From: Marisa cornuarietis | Taxonomy: Eukaryota; Mollusca; Gastropoda; Architaenioglossa; Ampullariidae | Length of the DNA: 64,000 bases | Reading direction: 5' to 3' | Assembly: GCA_004794655.1 (NCBI GenBank) | Contig: SMMW01000606.1 | Location: 1,137,501-1,201,500 of the forward strand | Part shown: piece by piece, positions 47,345-58,870 of the stretch | Position numbering within the stretch: the stretch's first letter is position 1 | Layout: every line of letters begins with the position of its first letter | Program-made: the position numbers and the translations under genes | The notes under the pieces: generated by a model | Seen by the model: only the letters and a program-made list of their open reading frames with translations | Databases searched by the model: none | Told to the model about the DNA's origin: nothing

Positions 47345-48819
47345 CAACTTATTGACTGCAACTCAGTCGCTGCCTAAGCACGCCAGAGTGGATTCCAGTA
47401 ATAAGTTCGCACTTCAGAAGAACGTCACCTACAATCCAGCTGCAAAACAGAAGAGAAGAGTAAACACCAGAAGCACATTTAAACATGAAAATACAACACT
47501 TAAATCCAAATCGAAACATGAAACAACGCAGAAAGAAAATTGAGCCGATATCCTCAGCCTGTTAGGCGAAGGGACAAAAATAAATAAATAATAAAAAGTA
47601 AAGGGGCTAAATACTTAAAAGAATACATATGCATGAAACAGTCATAGACATATTAAAGCACACATTTAATTATACGTGTATGTGTACGTATATTTGAGAA
47701 TAATTCTGCTAATGACAAAGAAAACGATATGTTAGTGAAGCAGGGGTATTTTCTGAAATGACACTTTATTTAGAAATGTTAGGCCCACGTGTTCTGCATT
47801 AATCGACGATTTCATGATAATGAGTGTTTAGATTTTAGTCTGCCTGAAATCGCACTTTCTAAACCAATGAGAAAGGAAGGGGGAACTGCAGACGGCAATT
47901 TCGTAGCCGTCCCGTACCTTCCTGAAATGAGTTATGGGTCGCAGAATGAGACCAGACCCACGGGCTACTGCGCTGTCCATCTTTATCTCTGAGACGTTGA
48001 GCTGTGGCCAGTGGCAGGAATGAGCGATAATGAGAGAAATGGAGAGTTGATGATGTTGTTAGGGTAGTACAAAAGTAGTTCTCTTTGGTTAGTGTTATTA
48101 GGCGATATATAGATTACTGGATAACACAGGACCGCATCGAAGGACAATTTGACGGCGAGTTTGTACTCTGCCCTAGGTCAGGATCGAGTGTTCCGCGAAG
48201 GTTACCAGCACAGCAAAATCTGGAATGAGAGCCGAAGCTTTTGCTGTCTGCTACTCTTCAGGTAAACATTTGCATCGACAGTCATAACAAAAAGAGCGGA
48301 TGCCGCTTGTTCCATAGCACAATCCCAGAATGCAGAGAATGAACAAATTTGTTTCCGAAACCCTTGTGTCATCTAAATCTGAGAACTTCCTGACCATTTG
48401 CTATGATTGTGCTTATGTCATTTTGTCGCTAAAGACGGTTTTTTTTTTTATTGCATTGAGAAATGTTTTCTTTTGGTTGTTTCTGTTTTTTTTTCCATTT
48501 AATATTTTACTGTTGCTGCTGCCTTTCTACAATGAAGACTAAACATTTACTGGCACTAGAGCTGTAACACCAAAGTTTGACATCCACCCAGCGTCCTCTA
48601 CCACCTTGCATAAAAGAGCGAGTGCCACCTAAGGGTTGGGGGTAGGGGGGCGGAAAGGAAATGCAGAATGTACCCATAAAAACGTGTGTTTACTGACAAG
48701 GTTTGCTCGTGCTGTGCAACAGGGTGTGGCCAAGAGATAATCGCCAGACAGCGGTAAGAACAATTGATGAGGACATGGCACAATGTATATACTTTCAGTA
48801 GTTACATCCCTATATATAT
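47345..48819. other. No gene recognised
   Basis: AT-rich; no exon or repeat family recognised. Confidence 0.5.
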
Positions 48820-49480
48820 ATTAACATGCACTTATATCACACATTTCCCTGCTTAGCAGATAGCTCAATGCGCTTGAACAAACAAGCAGCACGAGAAACA
48901 AATACATTAGCACAGTTTGCAAAGATAGGAGAAAGATAGGAGAAGGAAAGTAGGGGAAGACGGTGAGAAAAGGAGAAGACCACCTGTTATTGGAGGTACA
49001 ACAGAAGTGGATGAAGGTTAGCATTGAAAACTTCGAAGCGGTAAGGGAAAAAATTCCAGACGCTGGAGTCGGAGAAAGAAAATAAAAAAAAAGCAGCGGC
49101 CAGACTTTCTCGTAAGAATGCGAGGTACATACAGATAGGAAGGGGGTGGTGGTCTCCACAAAGGTCTTTATAAGGAGGCCAGAGCGACCGACTTGGCTGG
49201 TAAGGGGTTCAACATTTCAGACAGCGGTAGACCATGAAAGATCGGTAGACCATAAAAAAGGAGAGATCATAGAAGTCTGTGGTGGCCACTTTGTAGTCGA
49301 GGCGAGCCCGAACTCGCTGTGGGTACAGATCATGTGGGAGTGGTGTGTGTCCAGTATGGTCAGCTTTGAACTTACGGAGGACAATGCAAGAACGTTATTT
49401 TGAACTGTCTGAAGCTTGTGGAGCAAACAGTTAGGGAGGTGGGCAACACCAGGGTGTTATTATAGTCCAGCCTTGCCCCC
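48820..49480 (-). mobile_element. Decayed non-LTR retrotransposon C-terminal fragment
   Basis: The minus strand shows a broken version of the LINE ORF2 C-terminus. LDYNNTL is followed by LLHKLQTVQNNVLALSS, then YQPSRSL-like and VPRILTRKSGR-like blocks, then SSVWNFFPYRFEVFNANL, spread over several frames. These follow the order LDYCNSLL, LQxVQNxAARL, xPSRxLRS, xWNSLPxxxR seen in jockey-superfamily elements. It is heavily mutated. Confidence 0.55.
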
Positions 49481-51472
49481 ACTCCACACACACATATTCA
49501 CACATATACAAAAACATATGAATAAGAGAGATATATTCCATGTATATTATACCAAAAGTGGGTTTCCCATGTCTACATATTTTAATTTATTTGTATTAGT
49601 AGATGATTTTTAAGAATCAGTTATACAGTTTCTTTAGTCATCTGGAATCTGATACCTTCCTTATCATCTGTTGATTGATAACTCGATAAAATACCACGAA
49701 ATATTGAGTCTGCAGAACAGACGAGCTCTGAGTTACGAAGAATATCAGACATGTAGAGTATCGTCCAAACTTGCAATCTGCCCAACCTGAAGATTTGAAA
49801 AATGTAGGTCTTTGACAAACAGTAATTAGTGTTAGCACAATGCCACCAAAAGGCATTTTATTTAGATGTAAAAAAAATCTGGAGTGGACCCAGTTGGGAT
49901 TTTTTTAAAAAAAAAAGCCTTGTTAACCAAAGCTTGCCCCTTACATCATGCGAAGAGCTATTGTTGTCTTAATTTTTAAACTTAAGTTTCCAAATAACAC
50001 AGTTTCACTAAAGCGGAAAACAATGTTTAACTTGATCTTGTTAACCAGCCTCGTATTACAAAAGGATGAACAAGAAGAGAAATCGATCAGCACTTTTACA
50101 CTGCGTGTATTACACACAGACAACACTGCAGCTGAGAGCGTATAGCACACAACCCGAGAACACGTGTTCCCGCAGATATCATAGAGGTACTTTAGGATAC
50201 ATGGATACACCGAAAGTTTAAGCAGCTTTCTAATTTTTATCTCTAATTTCTATCAACATTTGTATTATAGTCATATCAAAACTTGAACGTTCGGCTTCGA
50301 AACTGTAGATTCAAAGATGCTTCCGATCTGTAAAGTACACATATAAACCCTGTAAAATTACTTGTCTTAAATGACTAGTGGACTGCATCTTTTCTCCAAA
50401 GCTTTCAGGTAATCTAATTGCAAGATAGTGTTTCTCCATATTTGGAGAAATATCCCTCTTCCTTTCTCACGGTGGACGCCTGTAAACATCACCATGCACA
50501 GACAGAGGTCAAAACCGTTACGGTGCAATATGCGCAGTTAACATCTAATTAACAGCTGTTTCCATTTACCCTGTAAACATATCTGTGCACTGTCCTGACG
50601 TCTGTGTTGTTGACTTCTTTCTGTTTTGGTGTTGTTTATAGGTGTATATCTCAGGATTTGGGGAAATAGTATCTTGCATAGAGCTGTACCCAAGCATTAG
50701 AAAAAATATTACAGTAACCTAGTCCTCTTATATCTCACTATGTCATGTCACATCATAATCATATACTGGAAAGGTTTTTATTGTACACCTTCGTCACTTG
50801 TGCTCAAACATCACATCCACAGGTACGTCAGAATGTTGAAATCTGCTGCTGTGCTTCGATGTGGGCTTCGCAAAATATTCCGAGTCTGGGTGTCTTTCTG
50901 CCTGCAGCTCATGAGTTTCCAAGGCAACTGTCAACTCTGTGGGAAATGAAATATTAGTCTTACAAGTCCAGTAAGCATTGGTCGCTCGCTGTCACTGGGG
51001 CTGTTGCCTAGACTTGTGCGCATGCTCATTCGTACTGCTAGCTTGCTCTTACCAGACTCCCGTGAGATGATGACACAGCAAGATGCCTCGCGACACTTAG
51101 AGCGCGTCTAGGCGTTAACGCAGACACGGTTCGATGCCCTCAACTAAACTCCAGTCAGTGAAAACCAGAGATTAGAACGCAACAGAAAGAATTTGTAATA
51201 GTTCCACTTTATCGTAGAAATGTCGTGCCGGTCGACGGTTGTAGGATATTGTTCAGGCGCGAAGCGATTATGGCGCCTGCACTTGTCGGCCTTTGAAGAC
51301 GCCACGCTGGAAATCATTGCCTGGAGGTAATGGCCACGAGGAAGGGATAATCTATGGAAACAGGCCAACTTACTCAACTCGCGGGGAACTAGTCCTCGAG
51401 TTCCTGTCGCTTGGCACGGAGTACACCATTCCCTAGCAAGATAAACTTGTTTACGTAAGATAAACCAGTTCC
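49481..51472. other. No gene recognised
   Basis: AT-rich; open frames on both strands around 49621-50210 and 50740-50957 are without domains. Confidence 0.45.
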
Positions 51473-51689
51473 GTGTTTTTAATTTATTTTTATATTTTGC
51501 CAAAAAGCGCATCTCCGGACAGTGAACAAAGCAAGGTGGTAATCAGAAGATGCTTTGTCTTCAACTTTAGGGGCAGCTTCTGGGAAACTAAGGATAGGAA
51601 GTGTCTTTATTGTGAGGGAAGAGGCAGCGAAAAGAGAAAGTTGAGCTGCAGTTCAGTAGTGGTGACCTCAGGGCAGCATGGCATGGTAT

Positions 51690-53004
51690 TAAGAATATGT
51701 CCTCTGTCAATACCAAAGAAAACGCTTTCTCTCACATTTTTTCCGTATTAAAACAGTCTCTGGTCCCTGAGTATGGGTTGGTGATTGCCCAGTCCTCTGT
51801 CAAAGATCTCTTGAGGAGAGTAAGTGTTAACAAGGCTCCGGGTCCAGATGGGATCTGTGGAGGCATCTTCCATTACTGCGTCGAACAACTTAGCGGAGTT
51901 TTACAGCATCTATTCCAGCTGTCTGTAGATTCTGGTCACATTCCTGATATTTGGAAACTTTCACACATTGTGCCTGTCCCAAAAAATCACTAGGCCTAGT
52001 CAACCCAACGACTTCAGACCAGTGGCTCTTACCTCAGACATCATGAAATCGTTTGAGAAAATCGTAAAGAGCGAGGTTACGGCTGCTGTTGATCAATATC
52101 TGGATCCGCTTTCATCTATATATCCAATTTACCCTCTCTATCCTGGACTTTTTAACAAACAAGCAGCAGAGAGTTTATGTTAACGGTCTTCTCTAAGATC
52201 CTGTTGTCACCTATACATGTTTCATTCAAGGCTGCTGCTTGTCACCACTACTGTTCATACTCTATACTAAAAGTTACATAAGTACTACTGATAGGAACTT
52301 TCTGATAAAATTTGCTGATGACTCTGCTTCGCTGTCACTTTTGTATGATAATGAACATGTTCACAGTGGCACTCCTCCTGACTTTGTCCGCCTGTGTGAC
52401 AAACACTTCCGTCTTGAATGCCTCAAAGACAAAGGAAATAATCGTCGACTTTCGGATAAACAAGTCTAAGACAGTTATTAGTACTGTCCATGATGATGCC
52501 ATCGAGGTAGTCGACTCTTACAAATATTTATGTAACGTCTTTGATAACAAGCTTTAATGGGACATCAACACTGACATGATCCTCCGTAAGAGCCAACAAC
52601 GCCCATGCCTCCTACGGAAATTCAAATCTTTCTCTGTCAGCTCTGTCATCCTCATACGGTTCTATCAGTCCTTCATTGAAAGTCTCATCACTATTTCTTT
52701 CATCTCCTGGTTCCACAACCTCTTCCTAGGTGACAGGAATAGTCTTGTCTCTCTTGTTAATATCTGTTCTAAGATCACAGGAATCAGGCAGAGGGACTTG
52801 GCAGTCTCCTGTCATCAGCAAATCCTTTTCACATCCCGTATCCTCTCTATTTCTGATCATGTGTTGGCATGTGAGTTTTCACTTTTGCGGTATGGCTGTA
52901 GGTACGCGATGCCTGTTTGCAAAACCAATCGTCACCGCAGTTCAGTCATTCCACTTGCCATTTACCCGATTAACTCCACTGGCCGTGAGCTTGTACTAGC
53001 CTAA
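51690..53004 (+). pseudogene. Frameshifted CR1/L2-like reverse-transcriptase pseudogene (LINE ORF2)
   Basis: This is the longest RT relic in the window. In order it has VSVNKAPGPDGICGGIF and WKLSHIVPVPKN, then a frameshift near 51985 and NDFRPVALTSDIMKSFEKIV. A collapsed region near 52110-52160 follows in which motif A is missing. Then come a CCLSPLLFILYT block, KFADDSASLSLL (motif C), VLNASKTKEIIVDFRINKSK, DSYKYLCNVFDNKL, and a long open C-terminus with FYQSFIESLITISFISWFHN and VNICSKITGIRQRDL ending near 53004. The protein would reverse-transcribe its own RNA, but the lost motif A and at least four frame breaks make it dead. The N-terminal endonuclease is absent. Confidence 0.92.
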
Positions 53005-53048
53005 GGTGACCTAAGGTCACCAATTGTATCTACTGTTGCTGGAAATAC

Positions 53049-53049
<1 letters not shown>

Positions 53050-53091
<42 letters not shown>
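53050..53091. repeat. (GT)n(GA)n compound microsatellite
   Basis: About 9 GT units are followed by about 11 GA units, just beyond the LINE 3' end. It may be derived from the LINE's tail. Confidence 0.95.
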
Positions 53092-53758
53092 ATCATTTCA
53101 ACATGTATATGTGCATTATCTCTTGTATATCATGTATGTATTACTGCTAGTACGAGCGCTATCTGGAATTGCATTCGTGGATAAATGTGGAAGACTACAT
53201 CCTCCCGTTAAGTGGACTCGCCTTTAATGTTAAGTGGATTCTTGCCTATTTGAGACTTGCCTGCCATGCCCATGCCTATGTGGGCATATGTCTTAGTGTG
53301 ATGGGGACTTCGTCTAAGTCTCTCAGAGTGCGATGCTTGCGTGTCATGAAAAGCGTGAAGAAGGCCTCGCTTTCACATCGGAGGGTAATGGCTCTCTTGC
53401 GATCCCCGTCCCCGGCCAAGGGGGAATAAAGTCTCTATGACACCAGTGGTTATAAAAGAATGTGTGGCAGAAGGAGAGTTCGCGACTGTTCTCGTGTTTG
53501 CGTTATTTTTCTGGCTTCCTGATAGTTTTGTTCAGTTTGTTTACCGTTATGTATTTTTTACCGTTGAGTCATAATTTTTAATAGACTGGTTATTCCTGCA
53601 CGTTTAGCAAGGGCACATCTCACATGTATAACCGAGTTTTAACATATCTGTAAATAGAAGGAATGAATAACAGCAAACGTTAGAGCGGCAAAAGCAGACA
53701 GAAATGTCTATGGGAGGAAAACATTAAAAATAAAGTGGGGAAGGAGGAAGAGATACAA
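53092..53758. other. No gene recognised
   Basis: A short open frame at 53169-53429 has no recognised domain. The flank near 53400 is otherwise unremarkable. Confidence 0.45.
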
Positions 53759-53925
53759 CGATGCGAACAGACAGGCAGGGACGCAGACAAGTAGACAGGC
53801 AGACACGATGCGAACAGACAGGCAGGGACGCAGACAAGTAGACAGGCAGACAATGTTGTAGACAGACAGGCAAACAGACAGACAGGGTGGTAGTCTTGCA
53901 GACAGACAGACACGCAGACATAAAA
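53759..53925. repeat. GACA-rich tandem array with an exact 47-bp duplication
   Basis: A 47-bp unit starting CGATGCGAACAGACAGG at 53759 is repeated at 53806-53852. It runs into further GACAGACAGGCA-type sequence to about 53925. The array yields cysteine-rich minus-strand frames that are artefacts. Confidence 0.9.
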
Positions 53926-54147
53926 TGTTCAAAGTTATGACTGAGGTGCTGGATCCTGTAAAAAGTTGTAGCGGAGCTTCGGCCATTTCACACCCGAGGC
54001 CAATTATGAATGATAAAACAAACGGAAGAGAACAGTGCGTAGTTTTCTCTACATCGTATTTTCTGTTTACTGATTTTATTGATCGGCTTTGCGCAAGGGA
54101 TTACATCAACCACGTTTCAGACTTAACGCCATTTTCTTTCCCAGCAG

Positions 54148-54310
54148 GAATCCCTGGCCGGGGTGATACAGACGAGGAAAGAAAGTCTGCACTCGGAGAT
54201 CCTTTTCCAGCCCTTCCTGGTCTCGTGACATCGCCCGCTGCTAGTTTAAAGCAGGAAATGGAGGGATACAAAACCATGGCGGTGCCTTTGTTTTGCAGAT
54301 GTTCTGCGCA
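54148..54310 (+). CDS. Candidate internal exon, 163 bp
   Basis: TTTTCTTTCCCAGCAG makes a strong acceptor, and CGCA then GTGAGTAC makes a strong donor. The frame is open (IPGRGDTDEERKSALGDPFP, then PALPGLVTSPAASLKQEMEG) and has a composition like disordered protein, including an RGD tripeptide. It would enter in phase 1 and leave in phase 2. No neighbouring exon was found. Confidence 0.3.
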
Positions 54311-56504
54311 GTGAGTACAGTCCCGTCTACATTACTTTGGCTTCGTGAACTTCTGTTTCTATCTTTTGTCTTTGTTTATAATGTCTCCGCGATGATGGCA
54401 GACACATGAAGAAGTGTCTGGTTTTTATTTGCCATAAACACCAAAATGCATTCTGGCTTGCATGCTTCGTATTTAGATGGATGTTCGTTTGCCCTTTTAA
54501 GCCATCTCTTGTGTTTTTTTAAATCGAAGCTTGAAGAGGGGTCTATAGTAAATATTGAAGAGTTTGAAGTCCTTTCCACACCTTTTAAAAATATAAATCG
54601 CTTCAAAAATAATGAATAAGAATTTAGTGTACGACTACATTTTTAGTGTGTTATGTTACCCACATAGACAAAGGATTACTTTATTAATATGAGCAGACAG
54701 ACAGCAGACACCTTGATATAGTGCTTGCACCCTACATACAGATTGAATGAGAAAAGCGTTTATGTACGTCCTTGTGATGCGATGGCAAAAGCTTCATTAA
54801 GTTGGAGACTTTTGCGTGAAACATTTCAAGGCGCTGAGTAGATCTTTCAGTTTGTTTCGGACATTCAGTCGGGAAGCTAGGGTTGGGTGTGGAGGTAAGA
54901 AAGTTAACGCACAGAAAGATGGTTGATGAGCGGGTTTTAATAGTGAGCCCTGCCACTCCCAACCATCTCTATTGCCCCACTCCCCTCCTAGGTGTATAGC
55001 AATGATGACAAGCCACTGGCAGACCCACAGAGACAGAGGAAGCAAAGGCGGTGAAACAAAGACACAGCAAAAACTCACGGGAAGACTGCACACGAAACTG
55101 TACATCTGCCACTGCTAGGACCCGTAAAACTAAAGTAGAAGGATGGCTGATCTGTATTATCAATTGATCAAAAAATTTGTTTTTCGATTGATGAAAATAG
55201 AAAGGAAGAAGTAGCAAGCTAGATGACTGGTCTTCCGAACTGCCCATACTAGAAAGCGAGCACACCAATCAAATCAAAGATCATAACCATCTCCAAAAAA
55301 GTGCTTTTGCGTAATAAATAGCAAACATACTATCTTCCTTTTCTGAGACGCGCTTCATAGCTGATCAGAGCAGCAAACGCGGCAGTTGTGATACACCACT
55401 GGGCAACTGCGAAACGGTGTTCAGGATATGAAGCCAATTACACCTCACGAAAATTTATTTAAAGGTCCACACGAGTGCAATTGTTTATTTTCAAATGACT
55501 GTGCTGGCACAGTACAAGACAGTATCAGTGGGTGAATGCCTCTTCCTCTCCGATTTCGAGGCTACTGGTTTTACTGTGCGCTAAAAGAGGTAAGAAAATC
55601 TTGACATCAGGAATGTACATGAATTGCGCTGTCAAGACTACGGCCAGTGAGAAAGATTCGTGTTCTGGACATTCGGGATATCGCGGGCTTGGTGACTTGC
55701 TATACATTGAAATGTTTGTAGGCTTGGATCTCGAGAGTAGAGGAAAGTTATTCACTCAAACATTGAAAGAGTCTTTTGCGATTCTAAATAAATTTTGCAC
55801 TATTGCAGACATTTAACTGCTTCTTACATGAACAGAACAGCCTGAATACGATCACTGTGTTACTTTACTTTCATTTGCACTAAAAGCCGTCCGTTCTGTT
55901 TTGAAGCGACTGTGAGCTCTTAGTAATCCCTATTATTTCTGCTTTAGCAAACGTATTCACAGTCATTGGATGCTTGCAGGTTTGTAAATGGAATTATTAA
56001 TAAACAAGTTTAAATGGGTGGTGGTGGTGATGCAAAACGTACAAGCCTGTTTAGAACCGGTTAAGTGACGATCCCATCACATTGACACACTTGGATTTAT
56101 TGCTTATATGGAATATGTGTTCCAAGCAAACCAGCGTGCCTGCCTCGGGCTTATCTAACAAACAGTTTATTTGCAGTGAACACTTGCGACAATTCTAAAC
56201 GGAATGTTTTGAATAGGCGGCGGGTGGGGCTTTAAGACAGAATTCTCTGTTGATGGTGTGCTGAACTGGGATTCGATTCACTCATCGATGCTGTTCACTG
56301 TAATTATACGTCGCATTAATAGACTACAGGCAGATTGTCTGGACAAGATGTGAGCAGATGAACAAGCATAAACAATATTCCAATACCAAATGGAATATGG
56401 AGATTTTGTGTCAGTTTGCTTTGTGCATCTGTATATCGTATGATTTCAAGCGATCCCTCCCCCCATATTTGTGTGTTTCATCGTCACATGCATGCTTAGG
56501 TGTA
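54311..56504. other. No gene recognised
   Basis: Overlapping open frames at 55525-55816 on both strands have no domain. Nothing else could be supported. Confidence 0.45.
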
Positions 56505-56600
56505 CAGTGGCGTAGGAAGATGCTCGGCGTACGTGGGAGGGGGGGTTGGAGGGGAAAATTCCATGCTGACAGTGAACGACTCGCACTCGCACATCACGAG
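56505..56600 (+). mobile_element. MITE fragment (family CAGTGGCGTAGGAA), left end
   Basis: CAGTGGCGTAGGAAGATGCT and the inner words TTCCATGCTGACA and TGAACGAC match the complete copy at 47210-47344. The right half is replaced by unrelated sequence. Confidence 0.8.
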
Positions 56601-56675
56601 GTCCATTTCTAATGCGCAGGTATCCATTCAGAAGAATGCTCATTGCGCAGGAATAACAGAAAAGAAGAAAAAATA

Positions 56676-56992
56676 TTAAAACAACAGAAAAGTAACAAAA
56701 ACAAATAATAATAAAGACAGAAGTGGTGCTTGGTTGTTGAGGTCCGTCTTAAAAAACAAAAACAAATAAGACTTCAGTCTTTTCCGAAACGTGGTTGCTG
56801 TGGTGATGGTGGACAGTGACGATAGCAGAGCATTCCACAGTTTAGGTGCCGCGTTTTTGAAGGCCCTGGCTCCAGTGCGCTTCTTGTTTGTGTCTTCCAC
56901 TGCAGGGAGACAGAAGCGTGACTGGGAGCCAGTGATAGGGGTGATGTTAAGTCAATTATGAACCGAACCTTTTGACGAGAAGCTGACTTCAT
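56676..56992 (-). mobile_element. LINE ORF2 C-terminal fragment
   Basis: The minus strand has SRFCLPA then, in a shifted frame, EDTNKKRTGARAFKNAAPKL and WNALLSSL with TTFRKRLKSYLF. This is the RT C-terminal block (GxRAFxxAAPKLWNSLP...FKxxLKTxLF) of jockey-superfamily LINEs. It is a different family from A and B. Confidence 0.75.
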
Positions 56993-58101
56993 GCCCCTAT
57001 CTGGCTATATACGGCTTCACCTGGTTTGAGTTAGCACTAGCTCTTCCAGGCTTTTAACTTGACAGGTTCACAACTCATGTTCGGAAACAGCAATACGACT
57101 CTGAAGAGTCACATGACTCATTCGCTCTCCCTCACTCCTTCCCTCCTCCGCTCTCCTGTCTTATCGGTACCGTCTCCCGTCTCACATTAGGACCTTGTCA
57201 AACTTTGCACTGCAGTTTGCCTTGCCTAGCAATTTGTTTTTAATTTGGAGCAGCCAGTAAAATCTGAAAATGTAGAAAACGAAAGGAGCTATAACTATTT
57301 TTTAGAGCAGCATACGCAAAGGTAGCATATGACATTCCCGCAGATGCAAATATAATTTTTGATCATTCAGTGAGGATCAGTTTCATTGGGTCCATTAGAA
57401 TCACACACACACACACACACGCGCGCGCGAGCGCGCTCTTACGGATACACATTGCCGCATTCTTGTTTCTTTAAAAGATTGAAGCTATACAAAGCTTTCA
57501 TCCACTGTCTTAGGTATGCATGTGGTCTTGCTTATGAAGTTTAGTTATATTCAAATAAAAGTTACAGAATTTTACATTTTTCAGAGACAAATTCAGTCCG
57601 CCTTATTATTTACTTCAATAATATAGTGATCGCGCACATAGTAACATTGGCGTGCGTCACACACACACACACACAGGCACACACATACACACGCACCCAC
57701 CCACACACACATATATATATATATCCATACACACACATCACTTCTGTACGACGAATGCTCTTACCGATATACAAACACATTAATCGAGAAATAAAAAAGA
57801 AATAGTAAAATAAACACAAAAACCATAACAAGTGTCAAAAGAAATCAAGAAAAGTGAGATTTCTGAGGATCGTAAACTATACTTTGCAGCTTGTCTCGTA
57901 TCTGTAAACCGTCTCAGCTGTTGTGAATTAATCATCAATCAGGGGAAGCTACACGCTTGTCTCTGAGCGCAGGGGGGAAAAAAACTCGTGTCTACTGGCC
58001 TTTGATTAGGTAGACCTCAGGAGTCTCCGCTTTTGGTCTTCAAAGAAAACTTAAACGCCCGCGTCTGTGAATTGATATGCGTGTTCACGTCTGCACGCTT
58101 G

Positions 58102-58104
<3 letters not shown>
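56993..58104. other. No gene recognised; short CA microsatellites
   Basis: CA/GC runs occur at 57402-57436, CA runs at 57659-57676 and a TA run at 57712-57724. No exon was seen. Confidence 0.5.

Positions 58105-58185
<81 letters not shown>
58105..58185. repeat. (CA)n microsatellite, about 40 units
   Basis: An 81-bp uninterrupted CA run, the longest in the window. Confidence 0.98.
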
Positions 58186-58187
<2 letters not shown>

Positions 58188-58369
58188 TGTATAGTTGTTA
58201 ATGGCTTATGGGAATCTTTGAGTGGGGCTTCATGTTGCTGACTATTCCCTTATCTAGACTGCAAAATATTATCTATCAGTCTGCCTGCATGTCTGTCTAG
58301 AGAGTGGTGGTCCTTCGCCTAACTGGCTTTGGTGGGGAGGGGGGACAGGTCTCCACATTTTCCTTTTCT

Positions 58370-58870
58370 TCTTGATTTGTTGTGCTTGTAGTGTTTGTTA
58401 TACCGAGCTGCACTTTTATTCTGACATCATCGGCATTGTGTTTGACTGGTTGTCTGCTTGTGGCTTTTTATTTATTCCTTTGCTAATATCAACTCTCTCA
58501 TCGCAATCTCAGTTTCTTCATTTTACAAGTTGTCGCTGGGATAGACTTAACATCAGCGCCAAACAGTCATGCGTTTCAACATTGCACTGCAATTTCTGTT
58601 TTGTGATCATCTGGATATTCTCCTGACTATTTGGTCTACGTGTTTGATTATTGATCGGTTCTGTTCCAGTTCACTGACCGTGGATCTGTCTCATTGACAT
58701 CCTGGTCTATGAATGTCATCCGTCAGAAGAGCGATCTGGCATTCCCATTAACTCTACAGAGCCCCATGAATTTTGTCTGTCTTGTGTTTTTGTGTTTGTA
58801 ATGCGGGAAGAGCCTGGCTTTGGCTGGGACACCGCACTATAAAAGCACCATTATTATTGTTATTATTAGA
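58370..58870 (+). mobile_element. Probable LINE or SINE 3' UTR with (TTA)n tail
   Basis: It ends ACCGCACTATAAAAGCACC followed by ATT/GTT repeats to 58868. This is the same style of terminus as families A and B, but otherwise unlike them. No ORF2 residues were recognised and the left boundary is a guess. Confidence 0.45.

Noticed and set aside
53680..53986. Cysteine-rich secreted-looking minus-strand frames
   Set aside because: They arise from the GACA-rich tandem array, which is open in several frames at once.
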